NCBI RefSeq assembly: GCF_023156235.1
Contig: NZ_JAKZAI010000004.1
Location: 62,001 to 126,000 of the forward strand
Source of the DNA: Marinobacter goseongensis
GTDB lineage: Bacteria; Pseudomonadota; Gammaproteobacteria; Pseudomonadales; Oleiphilaceae
Direction: 5' to 3'
DNA: 64,000 nucleotides
Below the pieces are notes generated by a model. That model was not told the DNA's origin. It ran no database searches and saw nothing but the letters and a program-made list of their open reading frames with translations. Shown here piece by piece: positions 36,987-45,512 of the stretch. Each line of letters begins with the position of its first letter. The stretch's first letter is position 1. The translations under genes were made by a program, and so were the position numbers.

Positions 36987-38599
36987 GCGGCACCCTCCAG
37001 CAAGTCGGGATCACGCCAAAAGGGGTGTGGATCGACCTTGGCGCGCTGACGCTGGATCGCTACGAGTTCAGCGTCAAACTGCGGGGTGATTTCCCGGTCG
37101 ATGATCCGGATGATGTGCCCGTACACGCGCTTCCAGGCACTGGCACCCATCGTCTCGCGCATGCGGACCAGCATCCAGTAGAGGCTGTACACGCGATACA
37201 AGTCGTCGCCCGTCACCACGAACGACCGGCATCGAAAGCAGGCCAGAAACTTCTGGCAGTGCTCGCCATTCTTGGGCGCGAGATCACCATGGCGTGTGTC
37301 CCGACACTGCGCCACTGGCGTATTCTGGGTCGGCAGCGGCGCGACCTTGCCGTGAGACAGCAACGCCTCGGCGCGGACTTCCCCCATCAGGTGCCAGTCG
37401 CGTTCGGCGGTCTCCGGTGCCTTCAGATAATGATCGTTGGACACCTTCGGCGTGTGCCCGCCGAGCTTGGCCGTCAGGAACGGGTCCTGGCCCGACAGGG
37501 AAAACAGCCGATTCTCGAAGGTCTTGCGCAGGCGCATGACGTTGAGCGTCAGCGGTTGGCCGTCGGCATCGCGCAGATCATGGCGGGCGACGAAGTTGGC
37601 GATGCCTGTCCGGAGCATTTCTGATGACAAGCGAGATGGCTTGCCGAGACCAGGCCCGCTCCTCGCCTGATACACAAACAACGAGGTGGGGTAGCGACTA
37701 CCCGCCCGAAGTTCAGCATTGCGCTCACGCACCAGATCGATGATGCGGGCGACATCCGGCAGCGCCGTCACCATGGCTTCAATGTCAGCGGCGCGGCGCA
37801 GGCTCTGAATGTGGGTGGCATTGCCGCGCCGCTTGACGCTCACCAGGACATAGCGATCGGCCTTGATGGGATGCGGCTGGAGACAATCCGTTGCCAGCTC
37901 AATTGCTGGGACCGGATTGATGCCCGTTCGGGCCGCAATCGCCAGCAGACAAACGGTAAGCTCCGCACGGGTCAGTGGGCCGCTTTTATCAATGATCGCC
38001 CGCATATCGGCTTTCAGAGCCTTCAGCACCACCTTTCGCTCACGCTCGCTCAGGGCGGTCTGACCCTTCACGGATCGGATCGAGTGCGGGAAGGGATTGC
38101 GCGGGAAGATGTCTTTGGCAATCCAGCCCGACTGCCCCATGGCGACCAGCACTGATTTCGAGCAGGAATACCGATTCTTCTGAGACCCGAGCTTGCCTCC
38201 CGATTGCCGCAGGTGCGCAATGAAGTGGTCAATCAGCGGGCGGTCAATATCATCCAGGCGCAGGTCGCGGGCCAGCGCGCCAGCCATCGTGGCGCAAAGC
38301 GGCAGAAAGACTGATAACCCGCTCTGGTAGTACCCGGCGATGGTGGTCGCGCTGAGCGTCTTGCCGCCGCTTCTTCGACTTGCATCAGCCATGCGCTCCA
38401 GCGTGCGCTGGGCGGCATACACGATGGCATCACAGCCTGCTCCGTAATACTTGCCAAAGTCGAGGTTGCGATAGTTCGAGGCGCTCTCTGGCAGGCGGAC
38501 AACCGTTTGCGCAGGCGGCAGAGCGGTGAGATCCAGCGTGTCATCGTTTTGTGCCCTGGCCGGTCTTGAAGCCTGTGATCGCAGTTGCTTTTTAGCCAC
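36983..38599 (-). CDS. Tyrosine recombinase-like protein, second of the trio (538 aa), catalytic residues altered
   Basis: It has the fold signatures of a tyrosine recombinase, but the first catalytic Arg position reads ARTGINPVPAIEL (Asn where TGxR is expected) and the HxxR box reads RLRKTFENRLF, with Arg instead of His. The later His and Tyr are kept (KLGGHTPKVSNDHYLK). It may be a DNA-binding or structural partner rather than a full enzyme. A Cys-rich segment (CRDTRHGD, HCQKFLACFRC) follows near the C-terminus. Start GTG 38599 is preferred: GGGAGG lies 8 bases upstream and it overlaps the first recombinase gene by 8 bases; ATG 38626 is the alternative. Confidence 0.85.
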   Translation of the reverse strand: MAKKQLRSQASRPARAQNDDTLDLTALPPAQTVVRLPESASNYRNLDFGKYYGAGCDAIVYAAQRTLERMADASRRSGGKTLSATTIAGYYQSGLSVFLPLCATMAGALARDLRLDDIDRPLIDHFIAHLRQSGGKLGSQKNRYSCSKSVLVAMGQSGWIAKDIFPRNPFPHSIRSVKGQTALSERERKVVLKALKADMRAIIDKSGPLTRAELTVCLLAIAARTGINPVPAIELATDCLQPHPIKADRYVLVSVKRRGNATHIQSLRRAADIEAMVTALPDVARIIDLVRERNAELRAGSRYPTSLFVYQARSGPGLGKPSRLSSEMLRTGIANFVARHDLRDADGQPLTLNVMRLRKTFENRLFSLSGQDPFLTAKLGGHTPKVSNDHYLKAPETAERDWHLMGEVRAEALLSHGKVAPLPTQNTPVAQCRDTRHGDLAPKNGEHCQKFLACFRCRSFVVTGDDLYRVYSLYWMLVRMRETMGASAWKRVYGHIIRIIDREITPQFDAELVAIQRQRAKVDPHPFWRDPDLLEGAA

Positions 38600-39749
38600 A
38601 GGCCACCTCCCGGCTGATGACGTCAATCTCGCTCTGATAGTCGTTCATCAGCGCATCTTCCAGCTCCGAGAAGCAGTGCAGGTACTTCTCGGTGGTCGTG
38701 ACAGAGGCGTGTCCGAGACGGTCGCGAACGTACAGCAGGGCGTGCGTCTGAGCCTTCGCCTGCATCATTGCGTACAGGGTGTGGGTGGCGTAGGTGTGGC
38801 GAAGCACATGGACGTTCACGTAGGGAATTCCAGCGGCCTTGCCAGCCTTCTTCACGACGTCGAGGAATGCAGCACCATCGTTGGCATACGGCACGCCGTC
38901 CGCCGTCAGAAACAGCGTGTGCTGAGACTGGCCTGAGATGCTCTCAAGGCGATGACGCTCGTTAATCACGTATTGCCAGAGGTCCTCCATGACGGTGCGT
39001 GGCACATCGATCCCCCGTGCCTGTTTACGTTTGATCGCCATGTCTTTCGGATCGAGATTGACCCGAATGAATGAGCGGTGCTTGGAGTACGTGGCGGGAT
39101 CGATCACGTACTTCAGCGGGAACGTCGCTAGCTCTTCCCGCCGCAGGCCCGTCGTCAGTGCCAATCGCACAATCAGCTTGTGCGTCGGGTTGTCGATGGC
39201 GTTCAGCAGATCCAGGGATTGATGCTTGCTCAACACCCGAATCACCGTCCTCGGGGTCTTCAGCATGACATCTGCCGACACCCGCTCCCCGCCACTGGCA
39301 TCAACGTGCGCAAGGAATCCTTTGGGCTGGCTGACCGTGATCGTCTCCATGTCGTAGGGGATGCTTTCAACCCAGCCCCTGTTGCACGCATAGCGGTAAA
39401 ACGCACAGAGCAATCGCAGTCGCGCATTCACCGTCCGGGCCGCCAGGCTTCCTCCCTCTTCACTCAGGTTCCAGTCTCGGAACTCGGCCAGAATGGTGGC
39501 TTCCCGATCATTGCCCACATCGCGCCAGTCAATCGCATTGGCTTCGCACCAGCCGAAGAACTGATACAGCGCCTTGCCATAGGTCTCCCAGGACTTCTTG
39601 GACTCTACCCGTCCACGCTTGATGAGATGGGTGATACAGAAGTCCAGAGCCTCCTCTGCCACCTGGCCCTCGGCGGCGATGAGGATCGGAAAGCCTGTGT
39701 AGCTCTGGCCGTTGACCTTGAACTTATCGGTGCTGAAAAAGAGGTCCAT
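38592..39749 (-). CDS. Tyrosine recombinase/integrase, first of the trio (385 aa)
   Basis: A full tyrosine recombinase: an N-terminal core-binding domain (about 28-140) and a catalytic domain (170-360) with Arg203 (TTGLRREELATF), HxxR at His314-Arg317 (HVLRHTYATH), His347 (DRLGHASVTTTEKYL) and the nucleophile Tyr356; Lys around 240 in the beta hairpin. It resembles TnpA of Tn554. The start ATG 39749 lies 16 bases inside the right 12-bp repeat. It is the first gene of a four-gene operon with 8-, 4- and 14-base overlaps, implying coordinated production. Confidence 0.92.
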   Translation of the reverse strand: MDLFFSTDKFKVNGQSYTGFPILIAAEGQVAEEALDFCITHLIKRGRVESKKSWETYGKALYQFFGWCEANAIDWRDVGNDREATILAEFRDWNLSEEGGSLAARTVNARLRLLCAFYRYACNRGWVESIPYDMETITVSQPKGFLAHVDASGGERVSADVMLKTPRTVIRVLSKHQSLDLLNAIDNPTHKLIVRLALTTGLRREELATFPLKYVIDPATYSKHRSFIRVNLDPKDMAIKRKQARGIDVPRTVMEDLWQYVINERHRLESISGQSQHTLFLTADGVPYANDGAAFLDVVKKAGKAAGIPYVNVHVLRHTYATHTLYAMMQAKAQTHALLYVRDRLGHASVTTTEKYLHCFSELEDALMNDYQSEIDVISREVACG

Positions 39750-39765
39750 GCGCCCAGTCCATCAC

Positions 39766-39777
39766 CATGTATCACTT
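39766..39777. repeat. Right copy of the 12-bp direct repeat (candidate att core)
   Basis: CATGTATCACTT, preceded by TCCATCAC; the left copy is preceded by TCCAT. It sits just upstream of the first recombinase start. Confidence 0.5.
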
Positions 39778-40077
39778 ACGCAAGCGGGAATCATAACGTG
39801 GCTCCTTATGCCACGGAGCGGCCGGAACCCAGAAACGGAAGCCCGGGCACCACCGGACCTGAGCGGTCAGGCATTGCTCCTTGTCTCTCACACTAGGGCC
39901 CGGATAACGAATCGTCCGTACGCTAACGCACACAACAGAATCCTGTTGACGAAAACAGCCACCGCCTGCTATTCGGGCGCTTCAAGGTGGAGTAAACTCG
40001 ATTGACGTAAGCAGAACGCAGGTTTTGGAAGGCACGGGTTGTTAGGTGTGTTTCAGGCAGCCTCACAAGGAGATACG
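39778..40077. promoter_or_regulatory. Non-coding stretch between the element and the PAS gene
   Basis: No credible ORF. TTGACG (39946-39951) stands 18 bases before TATTCG (39970-39975), which has an extended TGC in front, a candidate promoter for the PAS-CheBR operon. Nothing else is recognised; it should hold the chromosomal flank of the element's insertion point. Confidence 0.35.
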
Positions 40078-40695
40078 ATGGCCACCACACATGGATACCG
40101 GAATGCCGAAAGCCACGACCGCCTGCGGCGCAGCGCCAGGGACTTGATCGAGCATGGTGTGCCACCGCGCAATCACGGTGGCACTCTTAGTGTGGATGCC
40201 TTGCAGTTGCTGTATGAACGGGCCAGCCAGCCCGACTCCGCAGCAGACGCCCTCAAGCTGCTCCACGAGCTTCAGACCTATCAGGTGGAACTGGATCTTC
40301 TGTATGAGCAGCTTCAGGCCAACGAACTGGAAATCGTTGAGGAACTCACTCATTACAAATCGCTGTATGAACAGGCACCAGTCAGTTATCTCATTGTTGC
40401 CAACGACGGTGAAATTATTGAAGGCAACCAGGCCGCTGAGACCCTGTTCGGCGAGGGCGCCCTGCCACTGACCGGCAAGGCCCTGTCTGCACTTCTGGCA
40501 CCCGGTCAGGAACTTGCCATCCTGACACTGCTCGGAAGGGCCGCGGAAGACGCGCCCGGCACGCCGATGACTGCGAGCCTGCCGGTTGAGCTTGCGGACC
40601 ACCGGCCGCTGATCATCTGTGCACGGCCTGCCATCGCCGGCGACAGCATTCTGATGGTTCTGAGCGAATTCCCTCCCCAAACTGCGTCCTTCTGA
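40078..40695 (+). CDS. PAS domain protein (205 aa) paired with CheB-CheR
   Basis: An N-terminal helical region (LQLLYERASQPDSAADALKL, LHELQTYQVELDLLYEQLQA) leads as a signalling coiled coil into a PAS domain at about 95-200 (YEQAPVSYLIVANDGEIIEG). There is no output domain. ATG 40078 has AAGGAG six bases upstream; the open frame extends to 40039 without a better start. It overlaps the CheB-CheR gene by one base (TGATG), so the two are coupled, and the PAS protein probably feeds that protein a signal. No kinase is adjacent. Confidence 0.85.
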   Translation: MATTHGYRNAESHDRLRRSARDLIEHGVPPRNHGGTLSVDALQLLYERASQPDSAADALKLLHELQTYQVELDLLYEQLQANELEIVEELTHYKSLYEQAPVSYLIVANDGEIIEGNQAAETLFGEGALPLTGKALSALLAPGQELAILTLLGRAAEDAPGTPMTASLPVELADHRPLIICARPAIAGDSILMVLSEFPPQTASF

Positions 40696-43217
40696 TGCGG
40701 ATTGTCGGTATTGGCGCGTCTGCTGGCGGCCTGATCGCCCTCGAGGAGTTTTTTCGCCATACACCGGGTGATACCGGCATGGCGTTCCTGGTGGTCCAGC
40801 ATCTGGACCCGACCCAGAAGGCCCTACTGCCGGAACTGCTGCAGCGCTGCACCGACATGCGGGTTTACGAGGCGGAGCAGAACATGCCGATTCGTGCGGA
40901 TTCGGTCTATGTGATTCCGCCGAATCGAGAGCTGCGGGTACAGGACGATACCCTCAAACTGGAAGAACCCGCGCAACCGCGGGGACTACGCCTGCCGATC
41001 AACGTGCTGTTTTCCTCCCTGGCCAGTGCCCAGAACGAACTCGCCATTGCCGTGGTGCTGTCGGGGATGGGCTCCGATGGCACCCTGGGCCTGCAGGCCA
41101 TCAAGGCCACCGGTGGGCTGTCGGTGGTGCAAACACCCGAGTCGGCACAGTTTGATGCCATGCCCAGAAGCGCCATCGCCGCCGGCTGCGCCGATATTAT
41201 AGCCCCCGCGGATGAGCTGCCGGCGCGCATTCTGGCCTACACCCGCCGAGTGCCTGAACCGGGCGACGGCGCCACCGCGGCGCCAGCGGCCACGCTCAGC
41301 CACCTGGATCCGATCCTCAGCCTGTTGCTGCAACACACCCGGCACGATTTTTCCCTGTACAAGCCCACCACCCTGAATCGTCGGATCGAACGCCGCATGG
41401 CAATTCACGGTATTGCCGCGCCGAAGGCTTACATCCGCTTTCTGGAAGGCAACAAGCAGGAACTGGAGCTGTTGTTCCGGGAGTTACTGATCGGGGTTAC
41501 CCAGTTTTTCCGCGATCCGGACACCTGGGCGTACCTGATCGAAACCGGCCTGCCGGACTTGCTCGCCAGCGTGCCCCGCGAGCACACTCTGCGCGCCTGG
41601 GTGGCGGGGTGCTCAACCGGGGAGGAAGCCTACTCCCTGGCAATGGCCTTCACCGAGGCGCTGGACCAGACCGAACCCGGGCGGGAACTGCATCTGCAGA
41701 TCTTTGCCTCCGACATCAGCCCGGATGCCATCACCGTGGCGCGGCGCGGACAGTACCCCCTCAGCATTCAGGACACGGTGTCTGAGGAGCGGCTGGCGCG
41801 CTTTTTCACCCGGCACGACAGCTACTACCAGATCAATGCGAGCATACGGGACAAGGTGCTGTTTGCCCGCCACGATGTCATCCTCGACCCACCATTCACC
41901 AAACTGGATCTGATCAGCTGCCGCAACCTGCTGATTTATTTCGATCTCAAACTGCAACGGCGGATTCTGCCGCTGTTTCACTACAGCCTGCGACCCAACG
42001 GTTTGCTGATGCTGGGCAGTTCCGAGACCGTGGGTCGGTTGCATCACCTGTTCGCGCCGCTGAAGCCGAAAATGCGGCTGTATCGCAGCAAACCCTATGA
42101 GTCCGTGCGGCACTCCGAGTTCTTGCTAAAATCGTTTCCTCCGCTTTCCACTCTGTTCAAGGAGCAGCCCGTGCCAGCCAACCCGGTTCCGCCCCAAGAA
42201 GCCACCAACAACCTGCAATCCGCTGCAGATCAGGTATTGCTGCAGGTCTATGCGCCGGCGGCGGTGGTGCTCAACGCCGATGCCGACATCGTGTACATCA
42301 GCGGGCGCACAGGCAAGTACCTTGAGCCCGCCGCTGGCAAAGCCAACTGGAACATCCACGCCATGGCCCGCGAAGGGCTGCGTGGCCCGCTCTACACCGC
42401 CCTGAAGCAGGCAGTGGCGCAACCGGAACCGGTGGAGCTCAGCGGCGTGCTGGTAAAGACCGGCTCTGGCCTGCAGGCGGTGGATGTCACCATTCAGTCG
42501 TTTCGTGAGCCGGAGGCCATGAGCGGCATGACCATGGTGGTGTTCCGCGATGCACCGGGTCAGGTCAGCCGCCGCCATCGCAAGGCCGTCGCAGGCGAAG
42601 AGACCGATCACGCCGCGCAGCTGCAGCAATACGAGCGGGAAATCGACACCCTGCGGCAGCAGGCGAAAGAGTCCCGGGAGGAGTTGCAGGCTTCCAACGA
42701 AGAGCTTCAGTCCACCAATGAGGAGTTGCAGTCTGCCAACGAGGAGCTGACCACCTCGAAAGAGGAAATGCAGTCGATGAACGAAGAACTGCAAACCATC
42801 AATACCGAGCTGCAGACCAAACTGGATGATCTGGCCCTGGCCCAGAGCGATATGCAGAATGTGCTCAACAGTATCGAGATTGCGGTGCTGTTCCTCGATC
42901 TCGATCTCAACGTGCGGCGCTACACCGAGCGGGCGTCAGCCATTGTCAGCCTGCGCAAAAGCGATATCGGCCGTCCGCTCAATGAGCTGGCCACCAGCCT
43001 GCACTATCCCGAGCTTCAGCAAGACGCACAGCACGCCCTGGACACCCTGGCGGTGAGCGAGAGACAGGTCTCCACCAACGACGACCGCTGGTTCGCAGTC
43101 CGCATCATACCGTACCGTCGGCTCGACAACGTGATCGACGGCGTGGTGGTCACGCTGGTGGATATTACCGACACCAAAAACCTGGAATCATCACTGCGGC
43201 AGCATTCCCCGTCCTAG
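40695..43217 (+). CDS. CheB-CheR-PAS fusion protein without histidine kinase
   Basis: 840 aa. CheB methylesterase (1-190) with Ser9 (GIGASAGG), His36 (VVQHLDP) and Asp128 (GMGSDG) but no receiver domain; CheR methyltransferase (about 205-465; FFRDPDTWAYL, WVAGCSTGEEAYSLAMAF, FASDISPDAI, FTKLDLISCRNLLIYF); a PAS-like region (about 510-620); a long coiled coil (about 640-715, repeats of SNEELQS/TNEELQS); and a second PAS (720-835). Relatives of this type often continue into a histidine kinase; here the protein ends after the PAS domain (DTKNLESSLRQHSPS), overlapping the convergent helicase gene by 27 bases. It may sense and modify receptors or itself. Confidence 0.92.
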   Translation: MRIVGIGASAGGLIALEEFFRHTPGDTGMAFLVVQHLDPTQKALLPELLQRCTDMRVYEAEQNMPIRADSVYVIPPNRELRVQDDTLKLEEPAQPRGLRLPINVLFSSLASAQNELAIAVVLSGMGSDGTLGLQAIKATGGLSVVQTPESAQFDAMPRSAIAAGCADIIAPADELPARILAYTRRVPEPGDGATAAPAATLSHLDPILSLLLQHTRHDFSLYKPTTLNRRIERRMAIHGIAAPKAYIRFLEGNKQELELLFRELLIGVTQFFRDPDTWAYLIETGLPDLLASVPREHTLRAWVAGCSTGEEAYSLAMAFTEALDQTEPGRELHLQIFASDISPDAITVARRGQYPLSIQDTVSEERLARFFTRHDSYYQINASIRDKVLFARHDVILDPPFTKLDLISCRNLLIYFDLKLQRRILPLFHYSLRPNGLLMLGSSETVGRLHHLFAPLKPKMRLYRSKPYESVRHSEFLLKSFPPLSTLFKEQPVPANPVPPQEATNNLQSAADQVLLQVYAPAAVVLNADADIVYISGRTGKYLEPAAGKANWNIHAMAREGLRGPLYTALKQAVAQPEPVELSGVLVKTGSGLQAVDVTIQSFREPEAMSGMTMVVFRDAPGQVSRRHRKAVAGEETDHAAQLQQYEREIDTLRQQAKESREELQASNEELQSTNEELQSANEELTTSKEEMQSMNEELQTINTELQTKLDDLALAQSDMQNVLNSIEIAVLFLDLDLNVRRYTERASAIVSLRKSDIGRPLNELATSLHYPELQQDAQHALDTLAVSERQVSTNDDRWFAVRIIPYRRLDNVIDGVVVTLVDITDTKNLESSLRQHSPS

Positions 43218-45512
43218 TCCCTGCGGCGCAGGGGAACCCTGCCGCGCGGACGAATCCGGGGGTTGAAACCACCAGCGCGGCAACAGGGCCCGGGTGGCGG
43301 GGCGCAGGAAGCGATCATCGATCAGCCAGATCACGCCCCGGTCCTCCGGAGTACGGATCACCCTTCCGGCGGCCTGAGCAATTTTCTGCAGGCCGGGAAT
43401 CTGATAGGTATAGTCGTAACCGGCACCGAAACGCTGCTCCAGCCGCGCCTTCAGGATCTCATGCCAGGCATCAAAGGGCGGCAGACCAAGCGACGCCACA
43501 AAAGCCCCGATCAGTTGCTCACCGGGCAGATCGATGCCCTCACTGAACACCCCGCCCAACACCGCAAACGCCACACTGCCCTCGGGCTGCCGGAACCCCG
43601 CCAGGAATTCACGGCGTTGCTGGGCCGACATGCCCGGTTGCTGCGCCCGCTGGGGCACGTCCGGGGCGGCGGTGGCGAGTGCATTACTGACCTGACGGGC
43701 GTACTGGAAGCTGCTGAAAAACGCCAGATAATGCCCCGGCCGCTCGCGGAACTGGTGGGCGATCAGCGCAGCAATCGGCGCCAGCGAGGCCTCGCGGTGA
43801 GCCTGGCGGGTACTGATGCCCGGTGTGAACTGCACATGCAACTGGTCAGCAGTGAACGGGCTGGGCAGGGAGGTGAAGCGCGCATCCGGGGGCAGGCCGA
43901 GCAAATCGCGGTAATAGACACCGGGACTCAGGGTCGCCGAAAACAGCAGCACCGAGTGCGCCGCCGCAAACCGATCCCGCAGAAAATCCGCCGGGATCAG
44001 GTTCTGGATGGTGAGGCTGGCCCGACCCCGCCCGCGGCGGGTAAATTCGCACAGGGAATGATCTCCGAACACTTCCGCCAGCTTCATGAAGCCGACACTC
44101 TCGAACAGTATGTCCTGCAGCGCCAGATCCGGTGGATGCTCCGCCAGGTAATCGGACAGGCCAGAAACCATCGCCTGCAGCGCACCCAGCAGCGACGCCG
44201 GCAAGGTATCCAGAAATACCGGGGCGTTATCATCGCACGGGTGGTCACGGATCAGGCTCTGCCAGGCCCGGGCGGTACGGTCGATGGCCGGCTTCAGCGC
44301 TTTGGGGGCGGTCTTTTTCACGCGCAACAGCCGTTGCTGGTCGAGTCGCACCGAGTACATGCCGCGGCCGCGGTCGACCAGATTGTGGGCCTCGTCCACC
44401 AGCACGCTGGCTTTCCAGTTGTTCTGCCTGATCAGTCCGTGGAGCAGGGCAGACTGATCGAGCAACCGGTTGACGTCGCCTACCACCATATCGCTCCAGC
44501 GCGCCATTTCCTGAGCCAGAAAATAAGGGCAGATGTCGTGACCGGTGGCGATCTTCGCCAACGCCCCCTGATCGAGAGTGCCTTCGGTCTGTGCCGCCTC
44601 GGCGCGGGCATCGGGCAGCCGGTCAAAAAAGCCTTTCGCCAACGGGCAGGAGTCACCATGGCAGGCTTTGTCCGGGTGCTCGCAGGCGTCGTCTTTCGAC
44701 ACCAGTTCCAGGGTACGCAACGGCCACCGGGACACCGCCTGCGCCGCCTGCAAACGGGCGACGCCCTCCATCGCGAGGCTGCGTGCGGTATTGCGGCAGG
44801 TGAGGTAAAACAGCCGGTCCTGCCCGGCCGCCGGCATCGCCTTCAACGCCGGGAACAGGGTACCCAGGGTTTTGCCCAGACCCGTGGGCGCCTCCAGCAA
44901 CAGCGTGGCGGACTTTACCGAGTTCTTGTACACCGTCTCCGCCAGCTGGCGTTGGCGGGGGCGAAACGCCGGAAACGGAAACCTCAGCTGCAAGAGCAGG
45001 GCATCCCGCTGTTCCCGATGGTGCGCTTCCTGCTCGGCCCAGGCCCGATACTGACCGCACAGCCCCTCCAGTTCCTGCCACAGTTCGTCGGCGCCGGCGG
45101 TTTCCACCACCGGGGTTTCTTTGTCCTTGCCGGTGTCGTAGTAGATCAGCGCCAGTTCCACGGTGTTGCGATCTTCCTGCCGGCACAGCAGGGCCCCATA
45201 GGCCCGCAACTGGGCGCGATGGAGCGCCCGCTGATGTTGCCGAATGCGTGACAGGTCACCGCGGTGGGTCTTGATTTCCTCCAGCCGGCCACGATGGGGG
45301 TTGTAGACATCGGCACGCCCTATCAGTCTCAACCCCAGACATTCTCCGGTCAGTGAGTACTCACTTTTGCAGCCATAACCGCGCCGGGACTGAATGGCCT
45401 GGTGGCCGGCAATGCCCTCCTCGGCGCTGGGCGCCGGGGTATAGCGAAAATCCAGATCGCCCGTGCGGGCGGCGAACTCGCAGAGGGTGCGAACGGCAAC
45501 CGTCAGCGTCAT
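43191..45512 (-). CDS. XPD/DinG-like helicase with N-terminal PD-(D/E)XK-type nuclease
   Basis: 773 aa. Residues 1-130 show a RecB/Cas4-like nuclease pattern: His37 (IAGHQAIQ), Asp68 (IGRADVY), Glu79 and Lys81 (LEEIKTHRGD), Gln101 and Tyr105 (AQLRAYGALL). The helicase follows: Walker A EAPTGLGKT (207-215), four Cys at 277, 284, 289 and 328 that would hold a 4Fe-4S cluster, DEAH (373-376), LLFSATLSPG, GGVFSEGIDLPG and QAAGRVIRTPEDRG. This fits an SF2 5'-3' DNA helicase of the XPD/Rad3 group. Its start overlaps the stop of the FAN1-like nuclease gene (ATGA), so the two are made together, probably for repair of cross-links or flaps. Confidence 0.9.
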   Translation of the reverse strand: MTLTVAVRTLCEFAARTGDLDFRYTPAPSAEEGIAGHQAIQSRRGYGCKSEYSLTGECLGLRLIGRADVYNPHRGRLEEIKTHRGDLSRIRQHQRALHRAQLRAYGALLCRQEDRNTVELALIYYDTGKDKETPVVETAGADELWQELEGLCGQYRAWAEQEAHHREQRDALLLQLRFPFPAFRPRQRQLAETVYKNSVKSATLLLEAPTGLGKTLGTLFPALKAMPAAGQDRLFYLTCRNTARSLAMEGVARLQAAQAVSRWPLRTLELVSKDDACEHPDKACHGDSCPLAKGFFDRLPDARAEAAQTEGTLDQGALAKIATGHDICPYFLAQEMARWSDMVVGDVNRLLDQSALLHGLIRQNNWKASVLVDEAHNLVDRGRGMYSVRLDQQRLLRVKKTAPKALKPAIDRTARAWQSLIRDHPCDDNAPVFLDTLPASLLGALQAMVSGLSDYLAEHPPDLALQDILFESVGFMKLAEVFGDHSLCEFTRRGRGRASLTIQNLIPADFLRDRFAAAHSVLLFSATLSPGVYYRDLLGLPPDARFTSLPSPFTADQLHVQFTPGISTRQAHREASLAPIAALIAHQFRERPGHYLAFFSSFQYARQVSNALATAAPDVPQRAQQPGMSAQQRREFLAGFRQPEGSVAFAVLGGVFSEGIDLPGEQLIGAFVASLGLPPFDAWHEILKARLEQRFGAGYDYTYQIPGLQKIAQAAGRVIRTPEDRGVIWLIDDRFLRPATRALLPRWWFQPPDSSARQGSPAPQGLGRGMLPQ

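Larger units (their letters stand above)
34701..39777 (-). mobile_element. Recombinase-trio mobile element (Tn554/RIT-like), no cargo
   Basis: Three overlapping tyrosine recombinase genes (385, 538 and 618 aa) and a 147-aa HTH/coiled-coil gene fill the interval. CATGTATCACTT is present in direct orientation at both edges (34701-34712 and 39766-39777), partly extended by TCCAT upstream. The gene set recalls Tn554 (TnpA-TnpB-TnpC) with one more recombinase, or Recombinase-In-Trio elements. No resistance or metabolic cargo is present. It splits a signalling/envelope region, sitting between the DUF4398 operon and a PAS gene. The recombinases are seen in the sequence; the exact ends are inference from the repeat. 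Confidence 0.75.

Noticed and set aside
43263-45251. 662-aa open frame on the plus strand opposite the helicase gene
   Set aside because: Antisense shadow; low-complexity Arg/Gln/Gly composition, and the helicase motifs are on the minus strand.
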